DNA of 38,534 bases from SIG78 sp045533055 (GTDB taxonomy: Bacteria; Verrucomicrobiota; Lentisphaeria; Victivallales; Victivallaceae). The DNA lies in assembly GCA_045533055.1 (NCBI GenBank), contig JAZSHD010000086.1, forward strand, positions 1 through 38,534. Reading direction: 5' to 3'. This document shows positions 15,628 through 24,394 of this stretch, piece by piece. Under the pieces are notes generated by a model. That model ran no database searches. It saw only the letters and a program-made list of their open reading frames with translations, and was not told the DNA's origin. Position numbers and translations under genes: made by a program. Within the stretch, counting starts at the first letter, position 1. The number at the start of each line of letters is the position of its first letter.

Positions 15628-18015
15628 ATGGCAATTAGCAACGATGAATTGAAGGATCTTTTTCAGGATTTTCAGTGGATTGATGATATTCCGGAAGATC
15701 AGAAAAAACGGGATGAAATATGCTTGGAGGCTAAAGCCGCTTTGTTGATTGAAGCTAATTGCACCAGCGAACGCTTCCCGGCCTTTATCAGGTTGGCGGA
15801 AAAGATTGGCGACAAATACAAATTGCCGGAAAGAGTATCTATTCACTGCCAGGAAACAGATCATAATTATACCCCAATCGACTTTGATATTTCCTGTGAT
15901 TTATTTGTAGTGGAAAAAGTATGTAACAATGATAAGTATTGGGATATGGCAACTTGTATAAACAACGTTGGTAACTATATTCAAGAGTATTATGATTGTT
16001 CAGTCCTTGGCGGTAATTTGAATAGTGAGAATGAACGAATAAATGCTATATTTCGATATTCCGACGAATTGCAAAATGCTTTTTACGCGAAATATCCGTC
16101 CTTGTATTCTATTTGCAAAGAACTGACTCCTTATAAAACTGATGCACAGATGTGTCGCTTCTGGGGCGGCACATCTGATGCTTTTGACAAAGTCAAGCCC
16201 CGCAATATGTATCCGGATTATATCTGGGGCAATAATCAATTGGTGAAAAATACGGAGCAGGAGCATTGGACGGATGCCCGGTTGGAACAATATGCATTTC
16301 AATTTTTGATTCCATGCCAAACTCCGCTGCAAAGTGATTTTGCGTTGAACAATCGCTGTTATGAAAACTGGTATTATCAGGTGTTTCCGTTTCGTAATCA
16401 ATACGGCGAAACGATTATGAATGTTGTCAAAATATACGATTCGGAAACTCAAAGCAAAATACTCCTTCCGATGACCACCTGGATCCGTAATAACAGTGCC
16501 AAGAGTCAAATCTTCTGCGTACCCTATCCGGCAGATAAAACGCCGCTTTACAACTTGGATAAACTGCTTGCCCCGGAATGTGAAACTGTAATCCTGTGCG
16601 ACAGCATTGAATTGGCAGAAGCAAACCAGAATAAGAACGACTCAAACAAAGTTGTCTTTACCAGTTTTATTTGCTCGCCCGGTCGATATGATCAAGTAGA
16701 TTGGTCGCCATTGCTGGATAAAGAATTGTTTATTCTGGTATCTAATCACTCCGGAATCAGTTTTGAAGCAGCCGCACTTAAAACGCAGGAATTGACTGAC
16801 TATCTTGACGAAAATACCGATCTGGAATATAAGCTGCTGGTGTTAGAGGTAATTTACGGGAAATATCGGACACGCGGCTTTGATAATGTGGAAGATATAT
16901 TGAAAATGTATCAGGAAAATCCTCCGCAAGTAAATTCGACAGAACTGTTGATATTGGAATATAAAGACGAAATAGATGAATTTTTCCAAGCAGCAGAAAA
17001 AGAACTGAACCGTTTGCCGGATAAATGGTGGCTGAAACCCGATGTTCCGCCGGAAGAAAAACGTATTGCTGAAGAGAAAAATTCCAAGCTTGCACCAATA
17101 GATTATATCATGCGTCCGTTCCTTGTCCGGAAAGAAGTAGCAATGTTGTATGCAAAGCTGAAAGTCGGTAAAAGTAATCTGGCTTACAGTATTGCTGCAC
17201 GAGTGGTTGCAGCCGGATATAGCAGTAGTTTAGAGAATTTATTAAAAGAAAAATGGTGGGTTGTTCCGTTTAAATACCATAAGGTATTATACTTGGATTT
17301 TGAAAACAAAGGCACAATAGAAACAAAGAAACAAATTTTTCAAAGTGGTTATTTCCCGAAGGGAAAAGAAGAAGAATGCAGAAACAATTTGATCATAGAA
17401 GATTGCTCTTTGGAGGATATTGATTTTTCAGCACTTGAAAATCACCAAAAACTTTTTGATATGCTTGAAGACGCCAAAAATAAAGGTATTCCAGGCAAAG
17501 CTGTTGATTTGCTGATAATAGATACCTATACTGCATTCATCAGATCAGAAACACCCCAGACGGCAGCAAATTTTAAGAGTCTGATAAATAAGCTCAGGGA
17601 TTTGAACTTGGCTATATTAATTGTGCATCATGCCAATGCAGAAAATGAGATCCGTGGTTTGAAAAGCAAGCTTGATTCATTTTATATGGCATTAAATTTA
17701 AGTTGTGATGATTCAGTTCCGGAAGGTGACTTAACTGAACAAGCACGCATTTTAAAATATGAAAATCCGCGGGAAGTTATGAGTGCAAAAGCGCGAGCTC
17801 CATTCTCAATAAAATTTAATTCCGATAAAAAATGTTGGTACGTTGTTACTGAAGATAAAAAAGGAAACATTCTTATTGATGAAAATGCGGAGCTGGCTCA
17901 TATCAAGGCAGATTATGAAAAAAGCAAATTTGATCGAGATGCCATCTGCCAGATGGTTGGATTAAAAAAATCTGCTTTGTCTGATCGAGTGAAAAAAGCT
18001 CCAAAACAAAAGTAA
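15628..18015 (+). CDS. Primase/RepA-type helicase-like replication protein
   Basis: A 795-residue protein. The C-terminal half is an AAA_25/RepA-like ATPase: A509-K-L-K-V-G-K-S516 is the Walker A, with Ala in place of the first Gly; DLLIIDTYTAF (D632) is Walker B; LAILIVHHANAENEIRG is the sensor strand. A middle segment about 318-400 (ETVILCDSIELAEAN, then ELFILVSNHSG) resembles the Toprim-like fold of plasmid primases. The N-terminal 200 residues are unassigned. A final ICQMVGLKKSALSDRVKKA is helix-turn-helix-like. Similar two-part proteins serve as primase-helicases on plasmids and integrative elements. It is convergent with the integrase, sharing a terminator. The polar TGGTGG before the start is a weak ribosome-binding site. 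Confidence 0.75.
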   Translation: MAISNDELKDLFQDFQWIDDIPEDQKKRDEICLEAKAALLIEANCTSERFPAFIRLAEKIGDKYKLPERVSIHCQETDHNYTPIDFDISCDLFVVEKVCNNDKYWDMATCINNVGNYIQEYYDCSVLGGNLNSENERINAIFRYSDELQNAFYAKYPSLYSICKELTPYKTDAQMCRFWGGTSDAFDKVKPRNMYPDYIWGNNQLVKNTEQEHWTDARLEQYAFQFLIPCQTPLQSDFALNNRCYENWYYQVFPFRNQYGETIMNVVKIYDSETQSKILLPMTTWIRNNSAKSQIFCVPYPADKTPLYNLDKLLAPECETVILCDSIELAEANQNKNDSNKVVFTSFICSPGRYDQVDWSPLLDKELFILVSNHSGISFEAAALKTQELTDYLDENTDLEYKLLVLEVIYGKYRTRGFDNVEDILKMYQENPPQVNSTELLILEYKDEIDEFFQAAEKELNRLPDKWWLKPDVPPEEKRIAEEKNSKLAPIDYIMRPFLVRKEVAMLYAKLKVGKSNLAYSIAARVVAAGYSSSLENLLKEKWWVVPFKYHKVLYLDFENKGTIETKKQIFQSGYFPKGKEEECRNNLIIEDCSLEDIDFSALENHQKLFDMLEDAKNKGIPGKAVDLLIIDTYTAFIRSETPQTAANFKSLINKLRDLNLAILIVHHANAENEIRGLKSKLDSFYMALNLSCDDSVPEGDLTEQARILKYENPREVMSAKARAPFSIKFNSDKKCWYVVTEDKKGNILIDENAELAHIKADYEKSKFDRDAICQMVGLKKSALSDRVKKAPKQK

Positions 18016-18027
18016 ATTATTACAAGC

Positions 18028-18063
18028 AATCCCGGTATTCCAACAATGCGGAATACCGGGATT
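18028..18063. terminator. Bidirectional terminator between primase/helicase and integrase
   Basis: A perfect 14-bp inverted repeat (18028-18041 and 18050-18063), 8-base loop, followed on plus by gtgttattttt. It sits between two convergent genes. Confidence 0.8.
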
Positions 18064-18067
18064 AGTG

Positions 18068-19390
18068 TTATTTTTCCAGAATCGCTTTTACTTGTGCTAA
18101 AATCTCATCGCTTGATGCTGTCGAACTCTTTATAAGTTCCAGTGCTTCAGCAATCTTGCTTTGGGCTGTATCAGGCGAAGTAATACCGGATACCGCTGCT
18201 ACCGCCTGCCGTTGAGCCGCATCACCTACATGCGTATAATATTTGGTAACGATTTCTGAATCAGCTCCCAATATGGAAATCACCGTAGCTTGCGGTACAC
18301 CGGCTTCTGCACAATATGAGGCAAAAGAGTGCCGCAGAGAGTGAAAGCCATATACTGTAACCTTTTTATCCCTTCCCGGTACTGTAACTGACGGTTCAAG
18401 TCCGATCCAGCGTATCACCCGCAGCATATCTATATTTACAAGGTTATTGCCGACATTTTTGCCCAACGCATTGGTCTTGTTGTAACGGGCAGCCACATTG
18501 GGGCAGACATAATCAATATTGCTGTTTTTCCACGCCAGAGCTTCCGTCAGGACTTCCTGCAGCGGTGCGGCGATCGGGATGGTAACTTCTTTGCCGGTTT
18601 TGAACTGCTTTACCCAGATACGCTGCATGTTAAGGTCGATCTTGCTCCAACGCAAAAGCACGCAATCTTTCAAACGCTGACCGGTGAACATTCCCAAATA
18701 ATAAATCACCCGGATTTCCGGCTTGTTCATTACCTTGTATTGATCATCGGCAAGCACATCACGGAGCTGTTGTTCCTGTTCACGGGTGAATGACAAACGG
18801 TGAACATCCTGCTCCCGTTCCTCACGCTCTTTACGATAAAGTACCGGGGATTGAAACGGATTATCTCCTGTGTAATATTCTTTTAAGACTGTAAACACCC
18901 GGCGGATCCGTTTCAGCTTGCGGTTGTGAGTGGATACGGCAATATTCTTTTGCCGCATATCATCAGCATATCGCATCGCAGTTTCGCCGGTAATATCCCG
19001 CATAACCGCGGCAGGATCGTTTACCCAGGCAACAAATTCGGCAAAAGTGGATTTATAAGCCAATGCTTCGCTCACGGTATCCGGAGTTGCCCGTTCGGGA
19101 CTTTTTTCATATTCGCTCCACGCTTGGGTGAGCAAGAGATTCTTTTCCGGTGCAGCCAGATTGCGGGCATACTTGACATGAGCAGCAATTACTTCAGAAC
19201 TGGTAGCCTGAATAAGCGGTACATACTTTTCGGCTTCTTTGATAGCTTGTTGCTTATTGCGGGTTTTGAGGCTGATTGCCTTGCGGGCTCCGTTGACCTG
19301 ATAACGGAAGTAATAAATACCGTTGGGTTCTTTCTGATAAACAGTACCGATCTTGAGTTTGATCTTGGATATAGCCATATCGTTTTCCAT
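18068..19390 (-). CDS. int: Tyrosine recombinase/integrase
   Basis: A 440-residue protein, AGGA 6 bases before the start. Residues about 1-60 are an arm-type DNA-binding domain, 75-175 a SAM-like core-binding domain, 200-390 the catalytic domain. Catalytic residues: R239 (FTGQR), K264 (FKTGK), H350-S-L-R353, and Y385 in KYYTHVG. The position normally His or Trp in the LGH motif reads Ala (LGADS, A376). Known enzymes tolerate some change here, but it is unusual. The gene is 100 bases from tRNA-Ser and transcribed away from it, the standard arrangement for integration at a tRNA 3' end. It should catalyse recombination between the two 19-bp repeats. Confidence 0.95.
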   Translation of the reverse strand: MENDMAISKIKLKIGTVYQKEPNGIYYFRYQVNGARKAISLKTRNKQQAIKEAEKYVPLIQATSSEVIAAHVKYARNLAAPEKNLLLTQAWSEYEKSPERATPDTVSEALAYKSTFAEFVAWVNDPAAVMRDITGETAMRYADDMRQKNIAVSTHNRKLKRIRRVFTVLKEYYTGDNPFQSPVLYRKEREEREQDVHRLSFTREQEQQLRDVLADDQYKVMNKPEIRVIYYLGMFTGQRLKDCVLLRWSKIDLNMQRIWVKQFKTGKEVTIPIAAPLQEVLTEALAWKNSNIDYVCPNVAARYNKTNALGKNVGNNLVNIDMLRVIRWIGLEPSVTVPGRDKKVTVYGFHSLRHSFASYCAEAGVPQATVISILGADSEIVTKYYTHVGDAAQRQAVAAVSGITSPDTAQSKIAEALELIKSSTASSDEILAQVKAILEK

Positions 19391-19485
19391 AATTGATTCC
19401 TGGATATAGCTGAAAATTATCTGTTTTTAAGCGATTGAACAATCGAAATGGTACCGTTTGGTACTTTTACCCCGAATTTAAGCAC

Positions 19486-19504
19486 AAAAATGGCGGAGAG
19501 CGAG
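19486..19504. repeat. Right attachment-site repeat within tRNA-Ser
   Basis: Identical to 220-238 over 19 bases. Bases 19491-19504 are the last 14 of tRNA-Ser on the minus strand including CCA; 19486-19490 lie just outside the tRNA. This is the copy that keeps the tRNA intact next to the integrase. Confidence 0.8.
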
Positions 19505-19578
19505 GGATTCGAACCCTCGGTACCTTGCGGTACACCGCATTTCCAATGCGGCGCCTTCGACCACTCGACCAGCTCTCC
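19491..19578 (-). tRNA. tRNA-Ser (GGA anticodon)
   Basis: An 88-base class II tRNA read on the minus strand. The acceptor GGAGAGC pairs with GCTCTCC, then G and an encoded CCA (19493-19491). The anticodon stem-loop GCATTGGAAATGC carries GGA at 19544-19542. A long variable arm (GTGTACCGCAAGGTACC) is present, as expected for serine. The T-arm is GAGGGTTCGAATCCCTC. It serves as the integration site for the element on its 3' side. Confidence 0.97.
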
Positions 19579-19594
19579 GTCTGAATTATAGACA

Positions 19595-19622
19595 GTTATA
19601 TACAATAGCACTTCTTTGTCAA
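19595..19622 (-). promoter_or_regulatory. tRNA-Ser promoter
   Basis: Minus strand TTGACA (19622-19617), 16-base spacer, TATAAC (19600-19595), 16 bases before the mature tRNA 5' end. Confidence 0.7.
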
Positions 19623-19714
19623 AAAACAAATCATAAATGATTTTTTTAATCAAAAAACTCTGCAAAACAGTCAATATTGGCTTTATGGTATAGTTTTTAC
19701 ACAGAGTTGGCTGC

Positions 19715-19807
19715 TCGGGGCAAGGTGCGGCAATGCGGTTGAAGGCGGCAATACTGACAGACACGGACTTTTACGGACAAATACGGACAGCTCTTGCCGC
19801 CAAGCGG
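19715..19807. repeat. 93-bp repeat, copy 1
   Basis: Matches 19845-19937 with three differences. Contains three ACGGAC hexamers at exact 10-bp spacing (19763, 19773, 19783). Lies upstream of tRNA-Ser, outside the element. No coding evidence. Confidence 0.85.
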
Positions 19808-19844
19808 TTGGCGGGCGTGTGCGTGGCGGCTGGTGCCGCGGTGG

Positions 19845-19937
19845 TCGGGGCAAGGTGCGGCAATGCGGTTGATGGCGGCAAAACTGACAGACACGGACTT
19901 TTAAGGACAAATACGGACAGCTCTTGCCGCCAAGCGG
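19845..19937. repeat. 93-bp repeat, copy 2
   Basis: Second copy at 130-bp period. The middle ACGGAC is changed to AAGGAC. At about 19976-19991 the same motif appears inverted (tgtccgtttatgtccgt), again with 10-bp spacing. Confidence 0.85.
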
Positions 19938-19997
19938 CTAACTGGCAGTACGCAGTGTGTTGCTTGAGCAGTAATGTCCGTTTATGTCCGTTGCGCC

Positions 19998-20183
19998 GCA
20001 AGGCGTGCCAACTACCGCAGGCGGACCCGGCTTCGCTATGCTACGCCGTGGCGAGCAATATTGCGAGCAGCTGGCGAGTTTTACAAGGAAAAAGCCGAGG
20101 GATCCGGCTTCGTTTCACTACGCCGCGACAAGGCATACCTTTGTACTCGATCCGGCTTCGTTTCACTACGCCGTGACAAGCCG
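19998..20183 (-). repeat. Composite dispersed repeat cluster (inverse of 32.9-33.2 kb)
   Basis: Two modules also found inverted at 32.9-33.2 kb. Module B (about 19998-20092) includes cgagcaatattgcgagcagc and ends in ttttacaagg. Module A (20102-20133 partial, 20136-20181 full) includes cggcttcgtttcactacgcc. Fills the gap between the tRNA repeats and the V-ATPase K gene. The open frames through it have no ribosome-binding site. Confidence 0.8.
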
Positions 20184-20231
20184 AAGGGGCGGTGCAGTCA
20201 AGGCTCGCCAGATGCCGCAAGATTGTTCGCC

Positions 20232-20672
20232 TTATATAACCATGATGCCGAAGACCAAAGCAAACAAGGCTACGGTTTCGACGATACCGCAGATGGTCAG
20301 ATAGTTGGTAAAACCTTTGTTGGTTTCGCCGAAAGCATCGCAACCGGCGGCTGCGGCTTTACCCTGAAAGATCGCCGAAGCCATCAAGCCGAAACCGGCA
20401 AAGATACCCATGGCAAGATAGAATATACCATTGCCGTCGCCGCCCTTGATGAGCATCATAAGGATCATGCCGTAAATGGTCTGGGAAAGGGGTGTACCCG
20501 CCAGAGCCACCAGCAGGAACGGAGCGGGCTTGTTCTGGGCATAGCAGCGTTTCCATGCAGCGATAGCCGCCTGACCGGCGATACCGGAACCTACGGCAGA
20601 ACCCACGGCAGCGAGAGCGACAGCAGCATAACCACCAGCCATAGCGAGAGCTTTCAACAATTCAACATTCAT
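20232..20672 (-). CDS. atpK: V-type ATPase subunit K (proteolipid c-ring)
   Basis: A 146-residue protein with four transmembrane helices in two hairpins, preceded by aaggag. It forms the ion-carrying rotor ring of the membrane V0 sector. Ion-site residues can be aligned with Enterococcus NtpK: Q64 (LSQTIYG), Q103 (FQGKAAAAG) and E132 in V-E-T. The first hairpin has Gln rather than Glu, so one carboxylate per subunit. The Gln/Gln/Glu-Thr set is the pattern of sodium-coupled enzymes; this is inference. Last gene of the operon; no clear terminator was seen before the repeat cluster. Confidence 0.92.
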   Translation of the reverse strand: MNVELLKALAMAGGYAAVALAAVGSAVGSGIAGQAAIAAWKRCYAQNKPAPFLLVALAGTPLSQTIYGMILMMLIKGGDGNGIFYLAMGIFAGFGLMASAIFQGKAAAAGCDAFGETNKGFTNYLTICGIVETVALFALVFGIMVI

Positions 20673-20702
20673 TTTTTAATTCTCCTTTTTTTATATTATA
20701 GT

Positions 20703-22475
20703 TTATTGTTCAAATTTTTTCAAAGGTTTAAACGCCTGTCCGCCCCAGCGGATACCGGCGTGGTTGGAAAATTCCAGCGTATTCAGCCGCACCCCGTGCA
20801 CTAATACACTCATAAAGGCAAGAGCCACATTCAAGAGATGCCCGAACACGATCACCAATATCGCTACTGGTATCAGCCAGGGCGAAGCCTCCCACAACTG
20901 CATACCCATACCGTTGAAACTCTGTGCCATGTAAGTACCCGACATGCCCACGGCAAAGAGTCGCACATAGCTCAAAGTATCAGTAAAACTGCCGATCAGA
21001 TCGAAGGGGAAGTTGCAAATGGCACCCACATCACGCCAGTCCACACCGCCGATCAACACCATGGCAAGCCCCACACCTCCGGCGATCAACGCCCAGGTTG
21101 GCAGTGCCATACCGGGGAACACCAGCAAGCCCAATACTACCATAAAGTCCAAAAGCAATATGGGTATCCAGCCCAGCTGCCCGATCACTTCCAACGCACT
21201 TGAGGCATTGACCAGCCGCCAGCAGTGCCCCAGCGAAAGGTGTACCAGTGCCAGCACAAAACAGACCAGCTGCAAGTGGGCGGTCTGGTTGGCTCCCGAG
21301 GCAAAGAATTTCATTTGCAGGCAGCTGGTTTCGGTTCCGAAATATGCTCCGTTGCACACCCCCCACGCCGTGGCACAAAAGCTCAAAACCAGTGCCAGAC
21401 GGCAGGGCATGGCGGCTTTGGGGTTCTTCCGCAACGCTACGGCGGCGATAATGGAGCCCAGCAGCATTACGGCGGCGTAACCGGCATCGTTGATGATCAT
21501 GCTGAAGAATATGCTGAAAAATATCAACATACCCGGACTCATATCAAACTCTTCATACCCCGGGGCGATGCCGAGGAACTGGAACAAGGGCAAAATGGGC
21601 TTGACCCACTTGGGCGGTTCCAGCAAAACCGGCACGGTTTCGCCGGGTTCGGGATCGGTCAAACTCAACGCCCAGGCGTTATCTTGGGCGGCGGCTTGGA
21701 GTTTTTCCACACAAGTTACCGGCACAAAACCTTGCAGTGCGGTCAATTCTCCGCAATCCTCTGCTCCATCCCGCACGCTCAAAAGTTCGGCGTCGGAAGC
21801 TATGGTGCTGCGATAGATTTTCAAATCGCTCAAACGGGTGGTCAGCAAATCGAATTGTTTTTCCAGAGCCGCTTGCCGCTTAAGATTGGCGTTTATATCT
21901 TTATCCACCGCCGAAAGCCGCCGGTCGCCGGGAGTTACTTCCGGCAGCGTTACACCAGTTACGGCAGAATCGGCAACCACGATAAAGCGTATAATACCCT
22001 GAATTTCCGAGAGAACCGTCAACGCCGCCTCCGGCAAGGCTTCTTTGATCGCGGCAAACTGTTCGGCATTGCTTTCGCACAAATATACAAAAATATTTTT
22101 GCTTTTAAGTTCGGCGATCTCTCTGGGATCATACTCGCCCCACGGCTCCAGTTCGGCACGCTCTTTGCGTAATAAATCCAGCTCCCGGGCCAAGGCTTCG
22201 CTTTCAGCAAAACATTTGAGCGTGAAATCCGCCAATTCGGCGTTATCTTCCGGCAGTGCGGTGTTATCGCAAGAACCTTTGACTTTGCGGGCAGAAAGTG
22301 TACCCAATGCCCGATCCAAAGCGGTCAGCCGGAGCAATAATGCAGCACGGTCGGAGCTGTCGGCGATATTTTCGGAAACAACTTCCATAACCCCCAGCTC
22401 CCGCAATTTTTCCAGCGAAAGATCCCGGTCGCAGCTCAAGGTCAGCAGCAGAACTTTTTTCATAGCTGTTATCAT
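20703..22475 (-). CDS. atpI: V-type ATPase subunit I (a-type stator)
   Basis: A 590-residue protein. The N-terminal half is soluble and helical (peripheral stalk contact); from about residue 310 it has multiple membrane helices (GMLIFFSIFFSMIINDAGYA, then the LRLFAVGMSGTYMAQ helix with the essential Arg in YVRLFAVG). It makes the ion half-channels against the K ring. The start overlaps the D stop by four bases (ATGA); an alternative ATG lies four codons later (MKKVLLLT). Shorter than the 620-700 usual in some archaea but normal for bacterial V-ATPases. Confidence 0.9.
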   Translation of the reverse strand: MITAMKKVLLLTLSCDRDLSLEKLRELGVMEVVSENIADSSDRAALLLRLTALDRALGTLSARKVKGSCDNTALPEDNAELADFTLKCFAESEALARELDLLRKERAELEPWGEYDPREIAELKSKNIFVYLCESNAEQFAAIKEALPEAALTVLSEIQGIIRFIVVADSAVTGVTLPEVTPGDRRLSAVDKDINANLKRQAALEKQFDLLTTRLSDLKIYRSTIASDAELLSVRDGAEDCGELTALQGFVPVTCVEKLQAAAQDNAWALSLTDPEPGETVPVLLEPPKWVKPILPLFQFLGIAPGYEEFDMSPGMLIFFSIFFSMIINDAGYAAVMLLGSIIAAVALRKNPKAAMPCRLALVLSFCATAWGVCNGAYFGTETSCLQMKFFASGANQTAHLQLVCFVLALVHLSLGHCWRLVNASSALEVIGQLGWIPILLLDFMVVLGLLVFPGMALPTWALIAGGVGLAMVLIGGVDWRDVGAICNFPFDLIGSFTDTLSYVRLFAVGMSGTYMAQSFNGMGMQLWEASPWLIPVAILVIVFGHLLNVALAFMSVLVHGVRLNTLEFSNHAGIRWGGQAFKPLKKFEQ

Positions 22476-23080
22476 GCGGCGGCCTCCTGCATCTTGCGTT
22501 TGGCGATCTTGCTGCGGACTACGGCAGCGGTGGTGGCATCACCCAGATAGATTTGGATCTTCCGGATATTTTCCATACATTCGGGGATCTTCACCTTTTC
22601 AAAGAGGTTCACCCGCTGGGTGGTGCTCAAAAGCTCCACATTGAGCAGGCGGTATTGTTCTTCCAGCACCTTCCCGGCTTCGATGAGCGAAATAAGTTTT
22701 TTCACCGTTGCCAAGCCCCCATCCAGCCAGAGATCGGCTGTGAACATATCGTAGGCTTTTTCGGCAAATTCCACCTTGTCAAAGACCGGCACTGTTACCC
22801 CGGCAATGTTGGCAGTGGAGCGGCTTACTCCCACAACTTGCAGATTATCTTTTATAAACTCCAAAACCCCGGCATCGGCGTACAAGCCCACAAAACGCTC
22901 CAGCTCCTGCCGCAATGCGGCGTATTCGCTGCGGTTGGCTTCCACCAGATCGCGGCTTTTACGCAGCTCCACTTGCAGCTGTTGTTTCTTGAGCTGCAAT
23001 GTGGGCAGAAACCTGCGATACTGTTTGAGGGCATCGCTCTGGGTTTTGAGTTCAGTTTTTGTTAATTTAAGTTTGCTCAT
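22472..23080 (-). CDS. atpD: V-type ATPase subunit D (central shaft)
   Basis: A 202-residue protein, mostly two long helices: LKLTKTELKTQSDALKQYRR at the start and a C-terminal helix ending KIAKRKMQEAAA. It is the rotor axle passing through the A3B3 head. CGGAG lies before the start. Follows B by 18 bases and overlaps I by four. Confidence 0.88.
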   Translation of the reverse strand: MSKLKLTKTELKTQSDALKQYRRFLPTLQLKKQQLQVELRKSRDLVEANRSEYAALRQELERFVGLYADAGVLEFIKDNLQVVGVSRSTANIAGVTVPVFDKVEFAEKAYDMFTADLWLDGGLATVKKLISLIEAGKVLEEQYRLLNVELLSTTQRVNLFEKVKIPECMENIRKIQIYLGDATTAAVVRSKIAKRKMQEAAA

Positions 23081-23098
23081 GGCACAACTCCGAAAACT

Positions 23099-24394
23099 TT
23101 ACGCCTTTACCCAGAACTTGTTCACCAGATCGCTTTTGATCCCCGTATCAGCGGGGTCAAAGCAGTCGGCGAGGATCTTCCAGCCCAGATCGAGGGCTTC
23201 TTCCAGCGGAATATTTACCGAAAGATCCATCATTTCGTTTTCAAAGCGTTTGCCGTATTTGAGCAGTTTTTTATCCCACGCACTCATCTGGAAACCCATG
23301 GACTGCTTTTCCAGCGTGGAACGGTATTCGCTGTAAAGCCGGATCATGGCGTCCATAATGGCACGGTGGTCTTCCCGGGTGCGGCTGTTCACCTGCTGCT
23401 TGAGGCGGGAGAGCGAACCGAATGGCTCGATACGGCCGTTACGCAAGTAGAACTGACCTTCGGTAATGTACCCCGTGTTGTCCGGCACCGGGTGGGTCAC
23501 ATCGTCGCCGGGCATGGTGGTAACTGCCAGCACGGTAATGGAACCGGCACCGTCAAAGTCCACAGCTTTTTCGTAACGGCTCGCCAGCTGGCTGTAAAGG
23601 TCGCCGGGATAACCACGGTTGGCGGGAACCTGTTCCATGGTAATAGCGATCTCTTTAAGGGAGTCGGCAAAGTTGGTCATGTCGGTCAGCAGCACCAGCA
23701 CCCGCTTGCCGGCAATGGCGTACTGTTCGGCAACTGCCAGACTCATATCAGGCACCAGCATACACTCCACCGTGGGGTCGCTTGCCGTGTGGATAAACAT
23801 TACAGTACGGCTCAAAGCACCGGCTTCGTCCAGAGTATTCCGGAAATAGAGGTAATCGTCGTACTTCAACCCCATGCCGCCGAGAATAATTACATCGACT
23901 TCCGCCTGCAAGGCAATGCGGGCAAGGAGCTGGTTGTAGGGTTCACCGGCGATGGAGAAAATGGGGAGCTTCTGGGACTCCACAAGGGTATTGAATACAT
24001 CGATCATGGGTATCCCGGTACGGATCATATTGCGGGGAATGATTCGTTTGGCGGGGTTGACGGAAGGGCCGCCGATCTCAATAAGATCGCTTTCGATGGC
24101 GGGGCGGTTGTCCCGGGGGACGCCGCGACCGTTGAAAATTCTGCCCAGCAGGTCTTCGGATGCCGAAACCCGCATTTCCCGGCCCAGAAAACGCACCTGA
24201 TCGCCGGTGTTGATGCCCCGGCTGCCGGCAAATACCTGCAAATAGACTTTACCGGAGTCGATGCGGATGACCTGGGCAAGGGATGTACCACGCTCGCCGG
24301 AAACTTCCGCCAGTTCGTTATATGCTACATTGTCGGCTTCGACCGTGATGACCGAACCGGCAATACGGATGATCTTGTGATATACTTTAAGCAT
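23099..24394 (-). CDS. atpB: V-type ATPase subunit B (regulatory)
   Basis: A 431-residue protein of the F1/V1 nucleotide-binding superfamily lacking a true Walker A (FSIAGEPYNQLLARIA in its place), as expected for the non-catalytic B subunit. The block LVLLTDMTNFADSLKEI and PGDLYSQLASRYEKA are standard B signatures. Length is close to the usual 430-470. Its start overlaps the stop of A by one base (TAATG), with AGGTGA as ribosome-binding site. Confidence 0.95.
   Translation of the reverse strand: MLKVYHKIIRIAGSVITVEADNVAYNELAEVSGERGTSLAQVIRIDSGKVYLQVFAGSRGINTGDQVRFLGREMRVSASEDLLGRIFNGRGVPRDNRPAIESDLIEIGGPSVNPAKRIIPRNMIRTGIPMIDVFNTLVESQKLPIFSIAGEPYNQLLARIALQAEVDVIILGGMGLKYDDYLYFRNTLDEAGALSRTVMFIHTASDPTVECMLVPDMSLAVAEQYAIAGKRVLVLLTDMTNFADSLKEIAITMEQVPANRGYPGDLYSQLASRYEKAVDFDGAGSITVLAVTTMPGDDVTHPVPDNTGYITEGQFYLRNGRIEPFGSLSRLKQQVNSRTREDHRAIMDAMIRLYSEYRSTLEKQSMGFQMSAWDKKLLKYGKRFENEMMDLSVNIPLEEALDLGWKILADCFDPADTGIKSDLVNKFWVKA

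Larger units (their letters stand above)
220..19504. mobile_element. Putative 19.3 kb integrative element in tRNA-Ser
   Basis: Seen: a 19-bp perfect direct repeat bounds this interval, and the right copy covers the 3' end of a tRNA-Ser gene. A tyrosine recombinase gene sits next to the intact tRNA. Inside are an excisionase-like HTH gene, an iteron array, a Gp2/YfjJ-like Rep candidate, a primase/helicase-like protein, a toxin-antitoxin-like pair and recombination genes. Known: tyrosine integrases often use tRNA 3' ends and rebuild the tRNA on the integrase side, which matches this layout. The left copy is preceded on the minus strand by an unbroken T-run, as expected for sequence that originally followed the tRNA CCA. 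No conjugation genes are seen, so it may be a mobilizable or satellite-like element. The carbohydrate genes at 8.1-15.6 kb would be cargo. Confidence 0.8.

Noticed and set aside
19974..20804. 276-residue plus-strand frame
   Set aside because: Runs through dispersed repeats and antisense to atpK; no start signal.
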